The notes under the pieces were generated by a model. It had not been told where the DNA came from and made no database searches. It was given only the letters and a program-made list of their open reading frames with translations. A stretch of DNA of 64,000 nucleotides from Erinaceus europaeus (Eukaryota > Chordata > Mammalia > Eulipotyphla > Erinaceidae), in contig NC_080170.1 in the NCBI RefSeq assembly GCF_950295315.1, positions 92,612,054 to 92,676,053 of the forward strand. The letters are read 5' to 3'. A program made the translations under genes and the position numbers. This document shows, one piece after another, positions 21,185 to 32,375 of the stretch; the first letter of the stretch is position 1; each line of letters starts with the position of its first letter.

Positions 21185-21665
21185 AAGAACTACTTTAGTT
21201 TCTTGTCTCAAAAGGTCTTTATAGCTGTATCCATTCTGAATGAGAGTATGGTATAGAGAGAATTCTGAGCTGAAATCTTTTCTGATTTAGAACACAATGA
21301 ATGCCTTTCCATTTCCTTTTGGCCTTTATAGTCTGTTGAGAAGTCTGCAGATAGTCCCATGAGTTTCACTCTGTATGTAACCCTTTTTTTTTTTCCTTGC
21401 TGCTTTCAGGATCTTTTGTTTGTGTACAGTTTTTACAGTTTCATTATGATTTTTTTTTTATTGTGCATAGATCCGAATAAATTCTGTTTGGAATTTTCTG
21501 TGCTTCTTGAATGTGTATGTGCTTCCAGTTAGAAAACTGGGGAAGTTCTCTGCTATTATGTCATTTACAATATGTTCTTCTCCATTGCTTCTTCTTATTT
21601 TTCTGATATTCTTGTCATTAAAATATTATTTTATCTGAATGTATTCCACATGGCTCTGATGGTGG
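21185..21665 (-). mobile_element. Old L1 remnant
   Basis: TTTCAGGATCTTTTGTTTG, TTGAGAAGTCTGCAGATAG and GTGCTTCTTGAATGTGTATG resemble antisense L1M/HAL1-type sequence. Probably the continuation of the element that starts at 17980. Confidence 0.65.
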
Positions 21666-21794
21666 AAAATGCTACTATTTTATGTAAGAAATAATATAAA
21701 GAACATGCTGCTTAATATACAAATACCACACAAAAGGTAGCTTACCAAGCCCATCTGAAAAAAAAAAAGTGAAAGTCACTGACATGAATTTTTT

Positions 21795-22115
21795 AAATTT
21801 AATTTATTTATTTTTTTTTGCCTCCAGAGTTATTGTTAGGGATCAGTGTTTCTACTCTGAATCCACTACTCCTGGAGGCCATTTTTCCCCATTTTTGTTG
21901 CCCTTGTTGTTGTTGTTACTGCTGTTGTTGGATAAGACAGGGAGAAACTGAGAGAGGAGAAGACAGAGAGAGGGAGAGAAATATATATATACCTGCAAAC
22001 CTGCTTCAACACTTGTGAGGCAAGAGATGGGGGCTCTATCAGGGATTGCTGAGCCTGTCCTTGGAGCTTTGTAACATGTGTGCTAATCTGCTATACTACC
22101 GCTTGATCCCCTTGA
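21795..22115 (-). mobile_element. tRNA-derived SINE, full length, minus strand
   Basis: Left tail GCCTCCAGAGTTATTGTTAG and CTCCTGGAGGCCATTTTTCC, GTTGTTGTTACTGCTG body, and head TGTGCTAATCTGCTATACTACC. Confidence 0.92.
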
Positions 22116-22534
22116 AAAATATTTTTGAAAGTTGTTTTGCTTACATTTTTATGAACTGAGTGAGAATGAAAAGTAGGAGGAGATCACTCAGAATTTAATA
22201 CATACTCATTATCTTTCTTTAAGAATTTAAAATACTGTACTCTTACAGAAAAATGAAGCTAAGTAATGTGTATATCATGATGATGTGAAGAGTCATTAAG
22301 ACCGTATGCATTTAAGAGCTTGTTACAGAATCTAGGCTGTGGCAGGTGGTCAAAACATGGTGGCTGAATTTGCATTTAAATAGACTGCATTTGTTTCATG
22401 TATACAATGTGGAAAAATGGTAAAAATGGGGTCCTTAGATAATTATCTTCAGGAATTTGAAACTGCTTTTACAAAGAAATTAAACAATTGTTGAATGGAC
22501 CACAACTGAACTTGAGATAGGTTCAGATGTCATT
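22116..22534. other. Unique sequence
   Basis: No gene or repeat recognised. Confidence 0.5.
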
Positions 22535-22735
22535 ATTATAGGGCTGGGTGATAATTTATCCAGGAGAAAGTGTGTCATGAGGGAGGGTCTGGTTTCAAAT
22601 CCAGTCATCACATGGCAGTATCTGGAAAGAACCATGGGAAGCTGCATGCATGGTGGGAAAGTGCTAGGTGTGTTTCTTTTAAATTTGTCTGTCTTTCAGT
22701 CTCTCATCTTTCTCCTTAAAATACTATGAAGTTCC
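22535..22735 (+). mobile_element. Diverged tRNA-derived SINE
   Basis: GGGCTGGGTGATAATTTATC, GGTCTGGTTTCAAATCCAGTC (B-box region) and a CT-rich 3' part. Clearly older than the neighbouring SINEs. Confidence 0.55.
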
Positions 22736-22869
22736 AAACATGGAAGTCACTTAGCAGTGCCATCACACATTCTCAAGACCTTGGATTTGTTTTCCAACGT
22801 AATAAAAGATAGAAAGTTGTCATTATGTACTGGCCCTTGGCTTCAGATTTAATAGCAAAATAAAATCAT

Positions 22870-23137
22870 TTTTTTATTATTTATTTTCCCTTTTGTTGTC
22901 CTTGTTGTTTTACAGTTGTTATTGATGATGATGTCATTGTTGTTACAGAGAAAAATGGAGAGAGGAGGGGAAGACAGAAAGGGAGAGAGAAAGAGGAAAG
23001 AGAGACACCTGCAGACCTGCTTCACCACTTAGGAAGCGCTCCCCCCCCCCCGCAGGTGGGGAGCCAGGGGCTTGAACCAGGATCCTTACAAAGTGCGCCA
23101 TGTGCACTTAACCCACTGGACTATTGCCCTGCCCCCC
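22870..23137 (-). mobile_element. tRNA-derived SINE with 13-bp duplication
   Basis: TTATTGATGATGATGTCATTG, GGAGAGAGGAGGGGAAGACA, AGACCTGCTTCACCACTTA and head AACCCACTGGACTATTGCCC. AAAATAAAATCAT flanks both sides (22857-22869 and 23138-23150). A C-run occupies 23041-23051. Confidence 0.95.
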
Positions 23138-23150
23138 AAAATAAAATCAT

Positions 23151-23734
23151 ATATGGTCTTGAAACATATATTGAATATTTAGTAGAGAAACACTGAAATA
23201 TTTTATTGATGAAACCACTTTTCTAGAGGCCTTTGCTACCTTCTGTAACAGCATATGATAAGATGTAAAAGGCATCCATTGTCAATGTCAACAAAACAGT
23301 AAAAGCTTAGAATAATAGTAAACACAATCAGTAACTAGAAGGCCAAGCAGATAGCTCAACAAGAAAGAGTATGTACCTAGTTGTGCTCATAGCCCAAGTA
23401 CAAACACCAGCATCACATGGGAAGATAATTGGTTCCAGAGGAAACTTCATTGCTGAGGTTTCTCTCCTCTCAGCTCCACTATCTAACTAAATTTTTTCTT
23501 TTTATTAAAGTATTTGAGTTTCTCTTCCTGGATAAAATTTTAAACAGTAATCTAAAATTGTGGTGTATAAAAAGCTAAGGAAATATGAAATAGTGGCATC
23601 AATTCTCAAGTAAATACAAACTTTTCTATGTTACCTAGATCTTCATGCTATTAGTACAGGAACACTGATCCAGGATATCTGTATCTTAGCTTGAAGCTGG
23701 AACTAATTTGCTAGTGATAGTCTTTCTTTTCTGG
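23151..23734. other. Mostly unique sequence
   Basis: A possible worn SINE lies at about 23340-23500 (AAGCAGATAGCTCAACAAG, then CATCACATGGGAAGATAATT), too diverged to call firmly. No gene. Confidence 0.35.
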
Positions 23735-25785
23735 GCTATTATAATTTTTTATTTATATTTCATTTTTATTATTTTTATTTATCAAAAGGAAACATTGACA
23801 AAACCATAGCATAAGAGGAATACAACTTCTCACAATTCCCACCACCAGAGCTCTGTATCCCATCCCCCTCCCCTGATAGATTTCCCATTCTTTAACCCTC
23901 TGGGAGTATGGACCCAAGGACATTGTGGGATGCAGAAGGTGGAAGGTCTGGCTTCTGTAATTGCCTCCCCGCTGAACATGGGTGTTGACAGGTCAATTCA
24001 TACTCCCAGCCTATCTCTCTCTTTCCCTAGTGGGGAAGGGCTCTGGGGAAGCAGAGCTCCAGGACACATTGGTGGGACTGTCTGTCCAGGGCAGTCTGGT
24101 CGGCATCATGCTAGCATCTGGAACCTGGTGGTTGACAAGAGAGTTAACATACAAAGCCAAACAAATTGTTGGCCAATCATGGACCTAAAGGCTGCAATAG
24201 TGCAGATGAAAAGTTGGGGGTCCTCCATTTTGTAGGTAGCTAGCAGACATATTTTAGTTAAATTCCAAAGGGTCTGTGGCTATACTAGTTTTTTTTTTTT
24301 TTCTTTTTGCCCCTGAGCCTGAAATCTGATATGGCGGTAGCCCCAAGTTATTGTCTGGGGACATGATGTCATGGCTGGTAAAAGGATCAGAATACTGGCT
24401 CAGGGAAGAGAATAGCCCTCTAATATGGGAAAGGGGTATTAAGTATTGTTGACTGTAAACCCCATTGATTTGATGTGACCTGGGGCCCATATTCAGATTA
24501 GGAGGCTATGTTACCTCTGAATCCCTCAGATCTGAGTTCAAATTCTGTGGTCATGAGTAGGAACATTCCATGCTGCCCCAATATCGACCCATCTGCCTCA
24601 GGTGTAGCATAGAGTATGTTTCCATCCTCTCTGCGGAAGACGAAACATTCCCTACCATTGTTGGTCCAAGTTGAGGGCAAGGTTCTATGGGGGCCCACAA
24701 AAGGGTCTGTTTTGTTGTTCCTGATAGAAATTACCAGTAACAATGGAGACAGGGATTTTTGAGGTCTAAGCCCATTAAGTCTGTTTGGGAATCTCAGGAC
24801 TCCCTGATTAGAGCCCCAGCTGATGGAATGGCCTGATAGTGACTAGAGTCATCGTTGAAGCATGCCAGTCTCTTGCCATTATTTAGCTTTTGCATTCCTT
24901 GCTTTGCTAAGGTTAGCTTTGAAGTGAGTGAGAGAACTGTAATAGGAAGTAAGTGAGGAGGGTATCTAAGTCTATTTCATTATGAACTTTATACTGACTC
25001 ACTACAGACTATTGTGTATTTTTGCTTTCAGGTATATATTTTGCTGTAATGTATGGATACATGTGAACATGTGCTCTATCTTATGGGATCTGGTCTATAT
25101 CTAGGTTTTGGGACTTTGTTAGGAAGTGAACCTCCTAGAATGAAATTAGAGAATACCATGAAATGAAAGGTCTCACCCGAGTAATGAGGGTGAAGGGCTG
25201 ACATTCCATGCTTGACTTCTCTGGACACAGTCTGAGTAAAGCATGCTGAGGTGGTACTCTTTGCATTGATTAGGTTGGGATTGGCTGGTGAAATATCATT
25301 TGGTATGACTTGAGAGAAGCATGCAGGAAAGTGAGCCCCACCCTAGAGGTTCCAGGACTAGGGGAAATATAGGCTCTATAGAGGAAGCGGGAGGTTCGTG
25401 CTGTCTTAGAGTTTAAAAAGACAATAGATAGTTATTGCTATAATCACATTGTTTGGCAATTGGGTTTACTTTGAAAAATCCCTTTGTTAGGATTTGCTGT
25501 ATTGGTCCAGGAGGTGGCGCAGTGGATAAAGCATTGGATTCTCCGGCGTGAGGATTTGCTGTATTATACACACCATCACCATATTTTATGTCCTTTGACA
25601 TTATTCGTATATAGCTATGTCACTGGTTGCTTCTGTTCTCCCTGGACTAAGCCTTAAAGAGGGTCAACCTATCAAAGACTTAGCCTATGTATTAAAAAGA
25701 CTCAGTCTGTGCTTTAAAAAGTTTGAGACATTCAATCAGTTTTTACCCTCTCATATTACTTAAATAGTGATTTATATGACTACAA
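23735..25785 (-). mobile_element. Long L1 3'UTR-type unit (type 2 end), minus strand
   Basis: The left (3') terminus is T-rich, then GACAAAACCATAGCATAAG and CACAATTCCCACCACCAGAG. About 2 kb follows that is shared with 29770-30965 and with 40085-43200, for example GACCCAAGGACATTGTGGG, GGTCTGGCTTCTGTAATTGC and GGCAATTGGGTTTACTTTGA. It joins directly to the ORF2-bearing L1 at 25786, which suggests it is the far 3'UTR of that element. The open frames at 23930-24235 and 24498-24743 are chance frames. Confidence 0.65.
25504..25550 (+). mobile_element. 47-bp tailless tRNA-SINE head insertion
   Basis: Contains the SINE/tRNA 5' half GGAGGTGGCGCAGTGGATAA through GGATTCTCCGGC. There is no SINE body and no A-tail. 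AGGATTTGCTGTATT flanks it exactly (25489-25503 and 25551-25565), showing insertion by retroposition. The uninterrupted site exists in the 30665-30765 copy of the same host repeat. Confidence 0.85.
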
Positions 25786-26119
25786 ATTAATAGGAGTGTA
25801 CATAAACACAATTCCCACCACCAAAAGACTGTGTCCCATCTCCTCCCCCGCCCCCCCCCCCCCCCCCGGGACCATGAAGTTGAACATCCACCTTTATCTT
25901 CAACCTAGGGTTTTTACTTTGGTGCCCTACTCCAAATTTAGTCAGATCCTGCTTTGAGTTTCCCTTTCTGTTACTGTTTCTCAATTTCTGTTTAGAGTGG
26001 GATCATCCCATAATCATCATCTTTCTGACTTAGCTCACTTAACATAATTGCTTCTAGCTCCATCCTTGATGGGTCAGAGAAGGTGGGTTCATTGTTCTTA
26101 ATAGCTCCGTAGTATTTCA

Positions 26120-26120
<1 letters not shown>

Positions 26121-26160
<40 letters not shown>
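26121..26160. repeat. (GT)n microsatellite in L1 ORF2
   Basis: Forty bases of GT dinucleotides inside L1 coding sequence. Confidence 0.93.
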
Positions 26161-26162
<2 letters not shown>

Positions 26163-26552
26163 ACAAAATGCAAAACTATGGTATATATAGTGGTATATAT
26201 ACCACAGCTTTCTCAGCCACACATCTGTTGCTGGGAACCTGGGTTGCTTCCAGGTTTTAGCTGTTATGAATTGTGCTGCTATGAACATAGGTGTATAAAT
26301 ATCTTTTTGGTTGGGTGTTATGGAATCCTTGGGGTATATCCCCAGGAGAGGAATTACTGGGTCATATGGAAGGTCCATGTTTAGCCTTGTGAGAGTTCTC
26401 CAGACTGCTCTCCACAGAGACTGGACCACTTTACATTCCCACCAGCAGTGCAGAAGGGTTCTTCTGTCCCCACAGCCTCTCCAGCATTTGTTTCTGCTGA
26501 TTTTTGATGTATACCATTCTTACAGGAGTGAGGTGGTATCTGAATGTTGTCT

Positions 26553-26618
26553 GTATTTGCATTTCTCTGACCATCAGCATAAGAAAAATTGCTCCAGGTG
26601 TCAGAGAAATGCAAATAC
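26553..26618. repeat. Perfect 19-bp inverted repeat at an L1 deletion junction
   Basis: GTATTTGCATTTCTCTGAC at 26553-26571 and its exact reverse complement at 26600-26618, separated by 28 bp. The left arm is normal L1 sequence. The right arm sits where L1 continuity breaks. Confidence 0.92.
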
Positions 26619-28094
26619 TTTGGGCCCCCTTATCAAAGATTAGATGTCCATAGGTGTGAGCATTTAGTTCTGGGCTTTTAATTCTGTTCCACTGGTCTGT
26701 GTGCCTATTTTTGTTCCAGTACCAGGCTGTTTTGATGATGATGGCCTTGTAATATAGTTTGAGATCTGGGAGTGTGATGCCTCCATTACCTTTTCTGTTT
26801 CCTTTCCTCAAAATGGTTTTGGCAATTCTAGGTGTTTTCAGGTTCCAGATAATGATTGTAGTTTTTGTTCTATTCTCCTAGAAAGCTTGGTGGAATTTTG
26901 ATGCGTATGGCATTAAATTTGTATATGGCTCTGGGGAGAATATTCATTTTGATGATATTTATTCTTCCAATCCAAGAGCATGGGATGTCTTTCCATTTAT
27001 TGATATCAGTTTCTATTTCCTTGAATAGTGACTCATGTTTTTCAGTATACAATTCTTTCACTTGTTTGGTCAGCTTTATTCTTAGGTATTTTATTGATTT
27101 GGCTGCAACAGTGAATGGGAGTGATTTCTGGATGTCTTCTTCTTCTTCAGATTTAGTGTTTGCATAAAGAAATGCCACTGTTTATTGTACATTAATTTTG
27201 TAGCCTGACACCTTGCTATATTGCCTAATAGCTTCCAGTAGTTTTCTGCTGGATTCATTAGGTTTTTCTATGTATACTATCATATCATCTGCAAACAGTG
27301 AGAGCTTGACTTCTTCCCTTCCAATCTGTATTCCTTTGATTTCTTTCTCTTGCCTGGTTGCTATGGCAAGAACTTCCAACACTATGTTAAAGAGTAATGG
27401 TGATAGTGGACAGGCCTATCTAGGTCCCGATCTGAAGGGGAATGCTTTCAGCTACTGTCCATTGAGTATGATGTTGGCTGTAGGTTTGCTATATATTAAC
27501 TCCACTATCTTGAGGAATTTCCCATCTATTCCCACTTTTTTGTAGAGTTTTGAGCATAAATGGGTGTTGGATTTTGTCAAAGGCTTTCTGCATCTATTGA
27601 GATAATCATGTGGTTTTTGTTTTGCTTTTATTGATGTAGTGAATGACATTGATTGACTTACGGATGTTGAACCAGACTTGCATTCCTGGGATAAATCCCA
27701 CTTGGTCATGATGAACAATCTTTTTGATATACTACTGTATCTGGTTGGCCAGGATCTTGTTTAATATTTTGGCATCGATGTTCATCAGAGATATTGGTCT
27801 GTAGTTTTTGTTTTTTGTTGTGTCCTTACCTGCTTTTGGTATCAGGGTGATGTTAGCTTCATAGAAAATGGTAGAGAGTGTTCCTACTTCTTAGATCTTG
27901 TGGAAGAGCTTGAGAAGTATAGGTATACATCCAGTTTTCATATTATTTTGTTGCTTTTTCAATTTAATCTTTTCTCTCCACCTAAAATTCTATATTTTTA
28001 ATATTTCTATCTCACAAAGTTCTATTTGGTTAGTCAAATAAAGTAATGGAGTGAGTATTAAGTCATTTTCAAAAGAAATTCCTTCACTCAATTA

Positions 28095-28400
28095 TCTAGG
28101 TGTTATTTTCTTTCCTTTGTTCTTTTTTTTTTTTTTTTTTTACCACCAAAGTGATTGTTAGGGTGTGGTGTTTCCATAGCTCCACTGTTTCAACTGTCTT
28201 TCTTTCTTTCATTTTTTCTTTGTTTGATAGAGGGTGAAAGGTAAGGAGAAGCAGAAAGAGAACAGTAGAGGGGGGAGGGGAGACAGCTGCAGCATGGATC
28301 CTTTAGACTCCTTAACCTTCTCCACTGCTGGTGGAAACCCAGGGTCCTTGAAAATAGTAATGTGTGTGCTTTACCATGTGCACTACCACTTGGCCCCAAC
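28095..28400 (-). mobile_element. tRNA-derived SINE variant, minus strand
   Basis: T-run, ACCACCAAAGTGATTGTTAG, GGTGAAAGGTAAGGAGAAGC body and right end GTGCTTTACCATGTGCACTACC. Shares the layout but not the exact sequence of the main SINE family; similar to 43500-43765. Confidence 0.7.
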
Positions 28401-29334
28401 TGATTTGTAAAAATCGATTATAATGATAGGGAATACAGTGACCTGTCTACTGGGTAAGCCATCACTAGTGACCCCTACTCAGTTTTTATGATCCTTGCTC
28501 GACCTTGGGTAAAGTAAGATGTTATCAGTGTGCATGGCTGCAGTTTTCTGTTCAGGTGGGTCATGGTCAGGTCTACATTTAAGAGTTATCAGTGAGGGAA
28601 GGTATTGTACACACCCGTTCACTCAACCCCACATGTCTGAAATAATTTTCTTACACTATGTTATCTCTTCCAACATATAAGCTTAGCTTTTCTGATATCA
28701 TAAACTACAAAAAGTATGCAATTTTAGTATGCATTTTCCAGTAAACAATATAATTTCTTCATATTCTGTTCCCATAAATGAAGTGTATTATGTTCAGTTA
28801 TTGTTGCCATTTGTTCTCTCTCAGTAGAGGGATAAATAACAAAAAAAGGTTTAAATGAAAAGAATAAAAATAATACTTCATGCCCCTCAAAGAGTACTTT
28901 CATATGATTATATATGCCTAGAGTTTTTTAAATCAATTTTATACTCTGTCTTCCAGAAGGAACAGCCTGTATATATGTTATAAGATAAAGTCTAGACTAT
29001 TATTAAACTTGAATTACTTACTGATACTTGAACATTTTCTTGTAATATTTTTTAGTGACTGGGAGTCAGACACAATGTTAAAACATAACTCTGGAGTATT
29101 GGGAATAAACAGGCTTTATTAAAATTGTAACTTATATTGAAATGAGACTAATCTATTTGGCAAAGACTTTTGGTCTTGGAATATTCAACATCTGAGCCCT
29201 TCAAATGTGATGCTTCCAAGGGAAACAGAATTATGTAGAAGAATTTATAATTTCACTGCATGCTTTAAAACCATAGTTTAATGGAATTATAAATAAAATT
29301 ATTTTCTTGACTTCACATTCTAATTGTATGTTCC
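28401..29334. other. Unique AT-rich sequence
   Basis: No gene or repeat recognised. Confidence 0.5.
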
Positions 29335-29769
29335 TAGTCATATAGAAACACAGATTTTGGTTGTATATTGATTTTGTATTTTTCCATCTTACTGAACTCA
29401 TTAATTATTTCTAAGAGGCAATTGTTAAGACAATTAAAAAAAACTACACACACACATATATACAATCTGAGAATAGAGACAATTTTACTTCTTCCTTTCT
29501 GGATGAGATATCTTGCATTAATTTTTCTTCTCTAGGTAGTCTTGATAGGACTTCTAGTACTATACTGAAAGAAGATGATGACAATAGTGGTCACCCAGTA
29601 TGATTCCTGATATCAGAAGTATAGTTTTCAGCTTTTCACCATTGAGTATTATGTCAGCCAGGGGTTGACCATATATAGCCTTTATTAAGTTAAAGCATTT
29701 TCTCTCTATACTCACTTTGCTGAGAGCTTTTAAAGTATAAATATGTTGAATTTTTAATATTGTTATTTT
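29335..29769 (-). mobile_element. Old L1 ORF2 remnant
   Basis: Antisense ORF2 such as CTTCCTTTCTGGATGAGATA and CCATTGAGTATTATGTCAGC. Continues at 31116-31265 beyond nested insertions. Confidence 0.8.
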
Positions 29770-30965
29770 TTTTCAGGGTTGTAGCTAATTTTCTTTTCTT
29801 TTTTTTTTTATTTAAGAAAGGATTAATTAACAAAACCATAGGGTAGGAGGGGAACAACTCCACACAATTCCCACCACCCAATCTCCATATCCCACCCCCT
29901 GCCCTGATAGCTTTCCCATTCTCTATCCCTCTGGGATCATGGACCCAGGGTCATTGTGGGTTGCAGAAGGTAGGTCTGGCTTCTGTAATTGCTTCCCTGC
30001 TGTACATGGGCGTTGACTGGTCGGTCCATACTCCCAGTCTGCCTCTCTCTTTCCCTAGTAGGGTGTGTCTCTGGGGAAGCTGAGCTCCAGGACACATTGT
30101 TGTGGTCTTCAATCCAGGGAAGCCTGGCCAGCATCCTGATGGCATCTGGAACCTGGTGACTGAAAAGAGAGTCAACATACAAAGCCAAACAAATTGTTGA
30201 GCACTCATGGACCTAAAGCTTGGAATAGTGGAGAGGAAGTCTTAGGGAGGTACTCACTGCAAACTCTAGTGTACTTCTGCTTTCAGGTATATATTTTGCA
30301 GTAGTTTATGGATACGTGTGAACATATGCTCTTTCTCACAGAAACTGGTATATATCTAGGTTTTGGGACTTTGTTAGAAAGTGAACCACCTGAGATAAAA
30401 TTAGAGTGTACTATGAAAGGAAAGGTCTCACCCGAGTAATGAAGCTGAAGGGTTGTCATACCACAAGTGAAGTCTCTGGACACAGTCTGAAATGAAGCAT
30501 GTTGAGGTGGCAATCGTTGCATTGGTTAGGTTGTGATCGGCAGATGCAATATTATTTGATATGGATTGGGAGAGGCATACGGGAAAGTGGGCCCTATCCA
30601 ATGGTTCCAGGACTGGGGGAAGTAGGGGCTCTATAGTGAAGATGTGAGGTTCCTGCTGTCTTAGGGTTCAAAAAGACAATCAATAGTTAATGTTATCATC
30701 ATATTATTTGGTAATTGGGTTAACTTTGAAAAGTACTTTTGTTAGGGTTTGCTGTACAGTACCCAGTATCTTGTATATAGCTGTGCTATTGGATGCTTCT
30801 GACCTACTTGGTCTAGTCTTTTGAGAGATTCCGCATATCAAATACACAGCCTATATATTAAAAAGATTCAGTTTGTGTTTTGAAAAACTTTGAGACATAC
30901 AATTGATTTTCCCCCTCTAATATTAATTAACTAGTGATTTATATGTCTACATTTTGCTAGGAGTG
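29770..30965 (-). mobile_element. Long L1 3'UTR-type unit, second copy
   Basis: T-rich left end, AACAAAACCATAGGGTAGGAG, CACAATTCCCACCACCC, then the same order of blocks as 23770-25785, with an internal deletion at about 30235. Ends with GTGATTTATATGTCTACA, the block that precedes ORF2 sequence at 25766. Inserted in an older L1. Confidence 0.75.
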
Positions 30966-31115
30966 TAAAAAGGATTTTATTTACTTATGAGAAAGATAAG
31001 AGGAGAGAGAAAGAAACCAGGCATCACTCTGGCACATGTGCTGCTGTGGATCAAACTCAGCACCTCATGCTTGAGAGTCCAAAGCTGCATCACTGTGCCA
31101 GCTCCCAGACCACAA
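30966..31115 (-). mobile_element. tRNA-SINE of the GTGGATAAAGC type, minus strand
   Basis: AAGATAAGAGGAGAGAGAAAG, CACTCTGGCACATGTGCTGC, GATCAAACTCAGCACCTCATGC and an antisense head ending CACTGTGCCAGCTCCC. Confidence 0.75.
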
Positions 31116-31265
31116 AGATGTTGAATTTTGTCAGCTGTTTTTTTCTGTATCTTTCACGATGATCATATGATTTTTTATCACTCCATTTGTTAATAGTGTG
31201 TCACATCATCTTATGCAAGTGAAACCATACTTGAGACCATATTGTCAATCCCACTTGAACACACT
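31116..31265 (-). mobile_element. Old L1 ORF2 remnant, continuation
   Basis: GATGTTGAATTTTGTCAGC repeats the ATGTTGAATTTTTAATATT edge seen at 29740, then antisense L1 (GATGATCATATGATTTTTT, AATCCCACTTGAAC). Confidence 0.75.
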
Positions 31266-31429
31266 GTGTAAAATTTTAAATTACTAACACATATAATTTA
31301 TATACTTAGAAGTATTATGCAGAGTCAACTGTTTATAAGGGTGAGCCCAGTATTGTGAGCCTATATGTAGAAAGCTTCTTTGCTTTCCACCTCCTTTGAT
31401 TTTAGGTCAGAGATTCTCAGTTGGAAATG
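31266..31429. other. Unique sequence
   Basis: Nothing recognised. Confidence 0.4.
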
Positions 31430-31625
31430 ACTTCTTAAGATTTTACTTTAATTTATTTATTGTATAGAGACAAACCAAAATTAATAGAGGAGGAGAGGAT
31501 AGAGAAGGAGAAAAATATACCTACAGCACTGTTCTATTACTTGCAGATGGGGACCTTGAGCTTGAACCTGGATCCATGCTCATTGTAGTGTGCACTCTGC
31601 CAGATACATTATGACCCAGCCCTGG
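31430..31625 (-). mobile_element. Diverged tRNA-derived SINE, minus strand
   Basis: TTTATTTATTGTATAGAGAC, GCACTGTTCTATTACTTGCAG, CTTGAGCTTGAACCTGGATCC (B-box complement) and a worn head. Confidence 0.7.
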
Positions 31626-31837
31626 GGAATGATTTTATCCTTAGGGGATATTTGACAATGTCCGAAGATATTCTTTATTTTCATACCGTCAGTGCTTTGG
31701 TGTCTAGTGGGTAGAGGGTTTAGGTGATGCTACACATTGCCTGAGGCTTAGGGCATCTTTCCAAAGCAAAGAATTAACTGATTCAAAATATCAACAATGA
31801 TTATGTTCATAATAACAAGGGGTTTATAAACTCATTT

Positions 31838-32098
31838 CATTTTTTAACATTTATTTATTGGAGGATTAGTGTTTTACAGTTGACAGTAAATACAATCGTT
31901 TGTACATGCATAACAAATCTCAGTTTTCCTTACAACAATACAACCCCCACTAGGTCCTCTGCCATCCTGTTCCAAGACCTGAAACTCATTTCTAAGCACA
32001 TATTGACTTAATAGATCCTCCATAAAGTTCAAAAACAAAACAAGGAAGTAGGAAGTTTTTCTTTTCAATCTAAGTCCCAGAACAAGAAGCATAAGATT
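31838..32098 (-). mobile_element. L1 3' end (type 3), minus strand
   Basis: TTTATTGGAGGATTAGTGTT, ACAGTTGACAGTAAATACAA and CCACTAGGTCCTCTGCCATC are the reverse of 50840-51010 and 54640-54810. Confidence 0.8.
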
Positions 32099-32164
32099 CC
32101 TCTATTAGTTTGTCTCAGGTATTTATTTATATTGTACCAGTTTCTTTCAACACAAATATAATCA

Positions 32165-32375
32165 AGTGGTCAGGTGGTGGCACACCTAATTAAGTGCTCA
32201 CATTACAGTGCACAGGGACCTAGGTTCCAGCCCCTGGTCCCCACTTGCAGAGGGGAAGCTTCATATGAGTGGTGAAGCAGGGCTACTGGTGTCTCCCTTC
32301 CTCTCAATCTCCTCCCCATTCAATTTCTCTCTGTCTCTATCCAATAATAAATAAATAAAAATATTTAAAAATAAA
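32165..32375 (+). mobile_element. tRNA-derived SINE, plus strand
   Basis: GTGGTCAGGTGGTGGCACACC, GACCTAGGTTCCAGCCCC, GAGTGGTGAAGCAGGGC, then CT-rich and AATAAATAAA tail. Confidence 0.9.

Larger units (their letters stand above)
25786..27960 (-). pseudogene. L1 ORF2: L1 ORF2 remnant (RT to C-terminus) and proximal 3'UTR
   Basis: A 5'-truncated L1 whose ORF2 is read leftwards. RT segments lie at 27452-27718 and at 27182-27382, the latter with the catalytic box FADD in [13 protein letters not shown]. The stretch after it is 26870-27178 (ITKLTKQ-type and [19 protein letters not shown] motifs). The C-terminal region is at 25992-26811 ([29 protein letters not shown]). ORF2 is cut by frameshifts and stops. 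A (CA)n run at 26121-26160 lies inside the coding part, and about 0.5 kb is missing at 26572-26620 compared with the L1 at 52170-52740. The proximal 3'UTR has CACAATTCCCACCACCAAAAG and a C-run at 25850-25867. ORF2 would supply the endonuclease and RT of the L1 particle; this copy is dead. Confidence 0.9.

Noticed and set aside
26121..26384. Val-Cys repeat frame
   Set aside because: Antisense to L1 ORF2 and caused by the (GT)n run.
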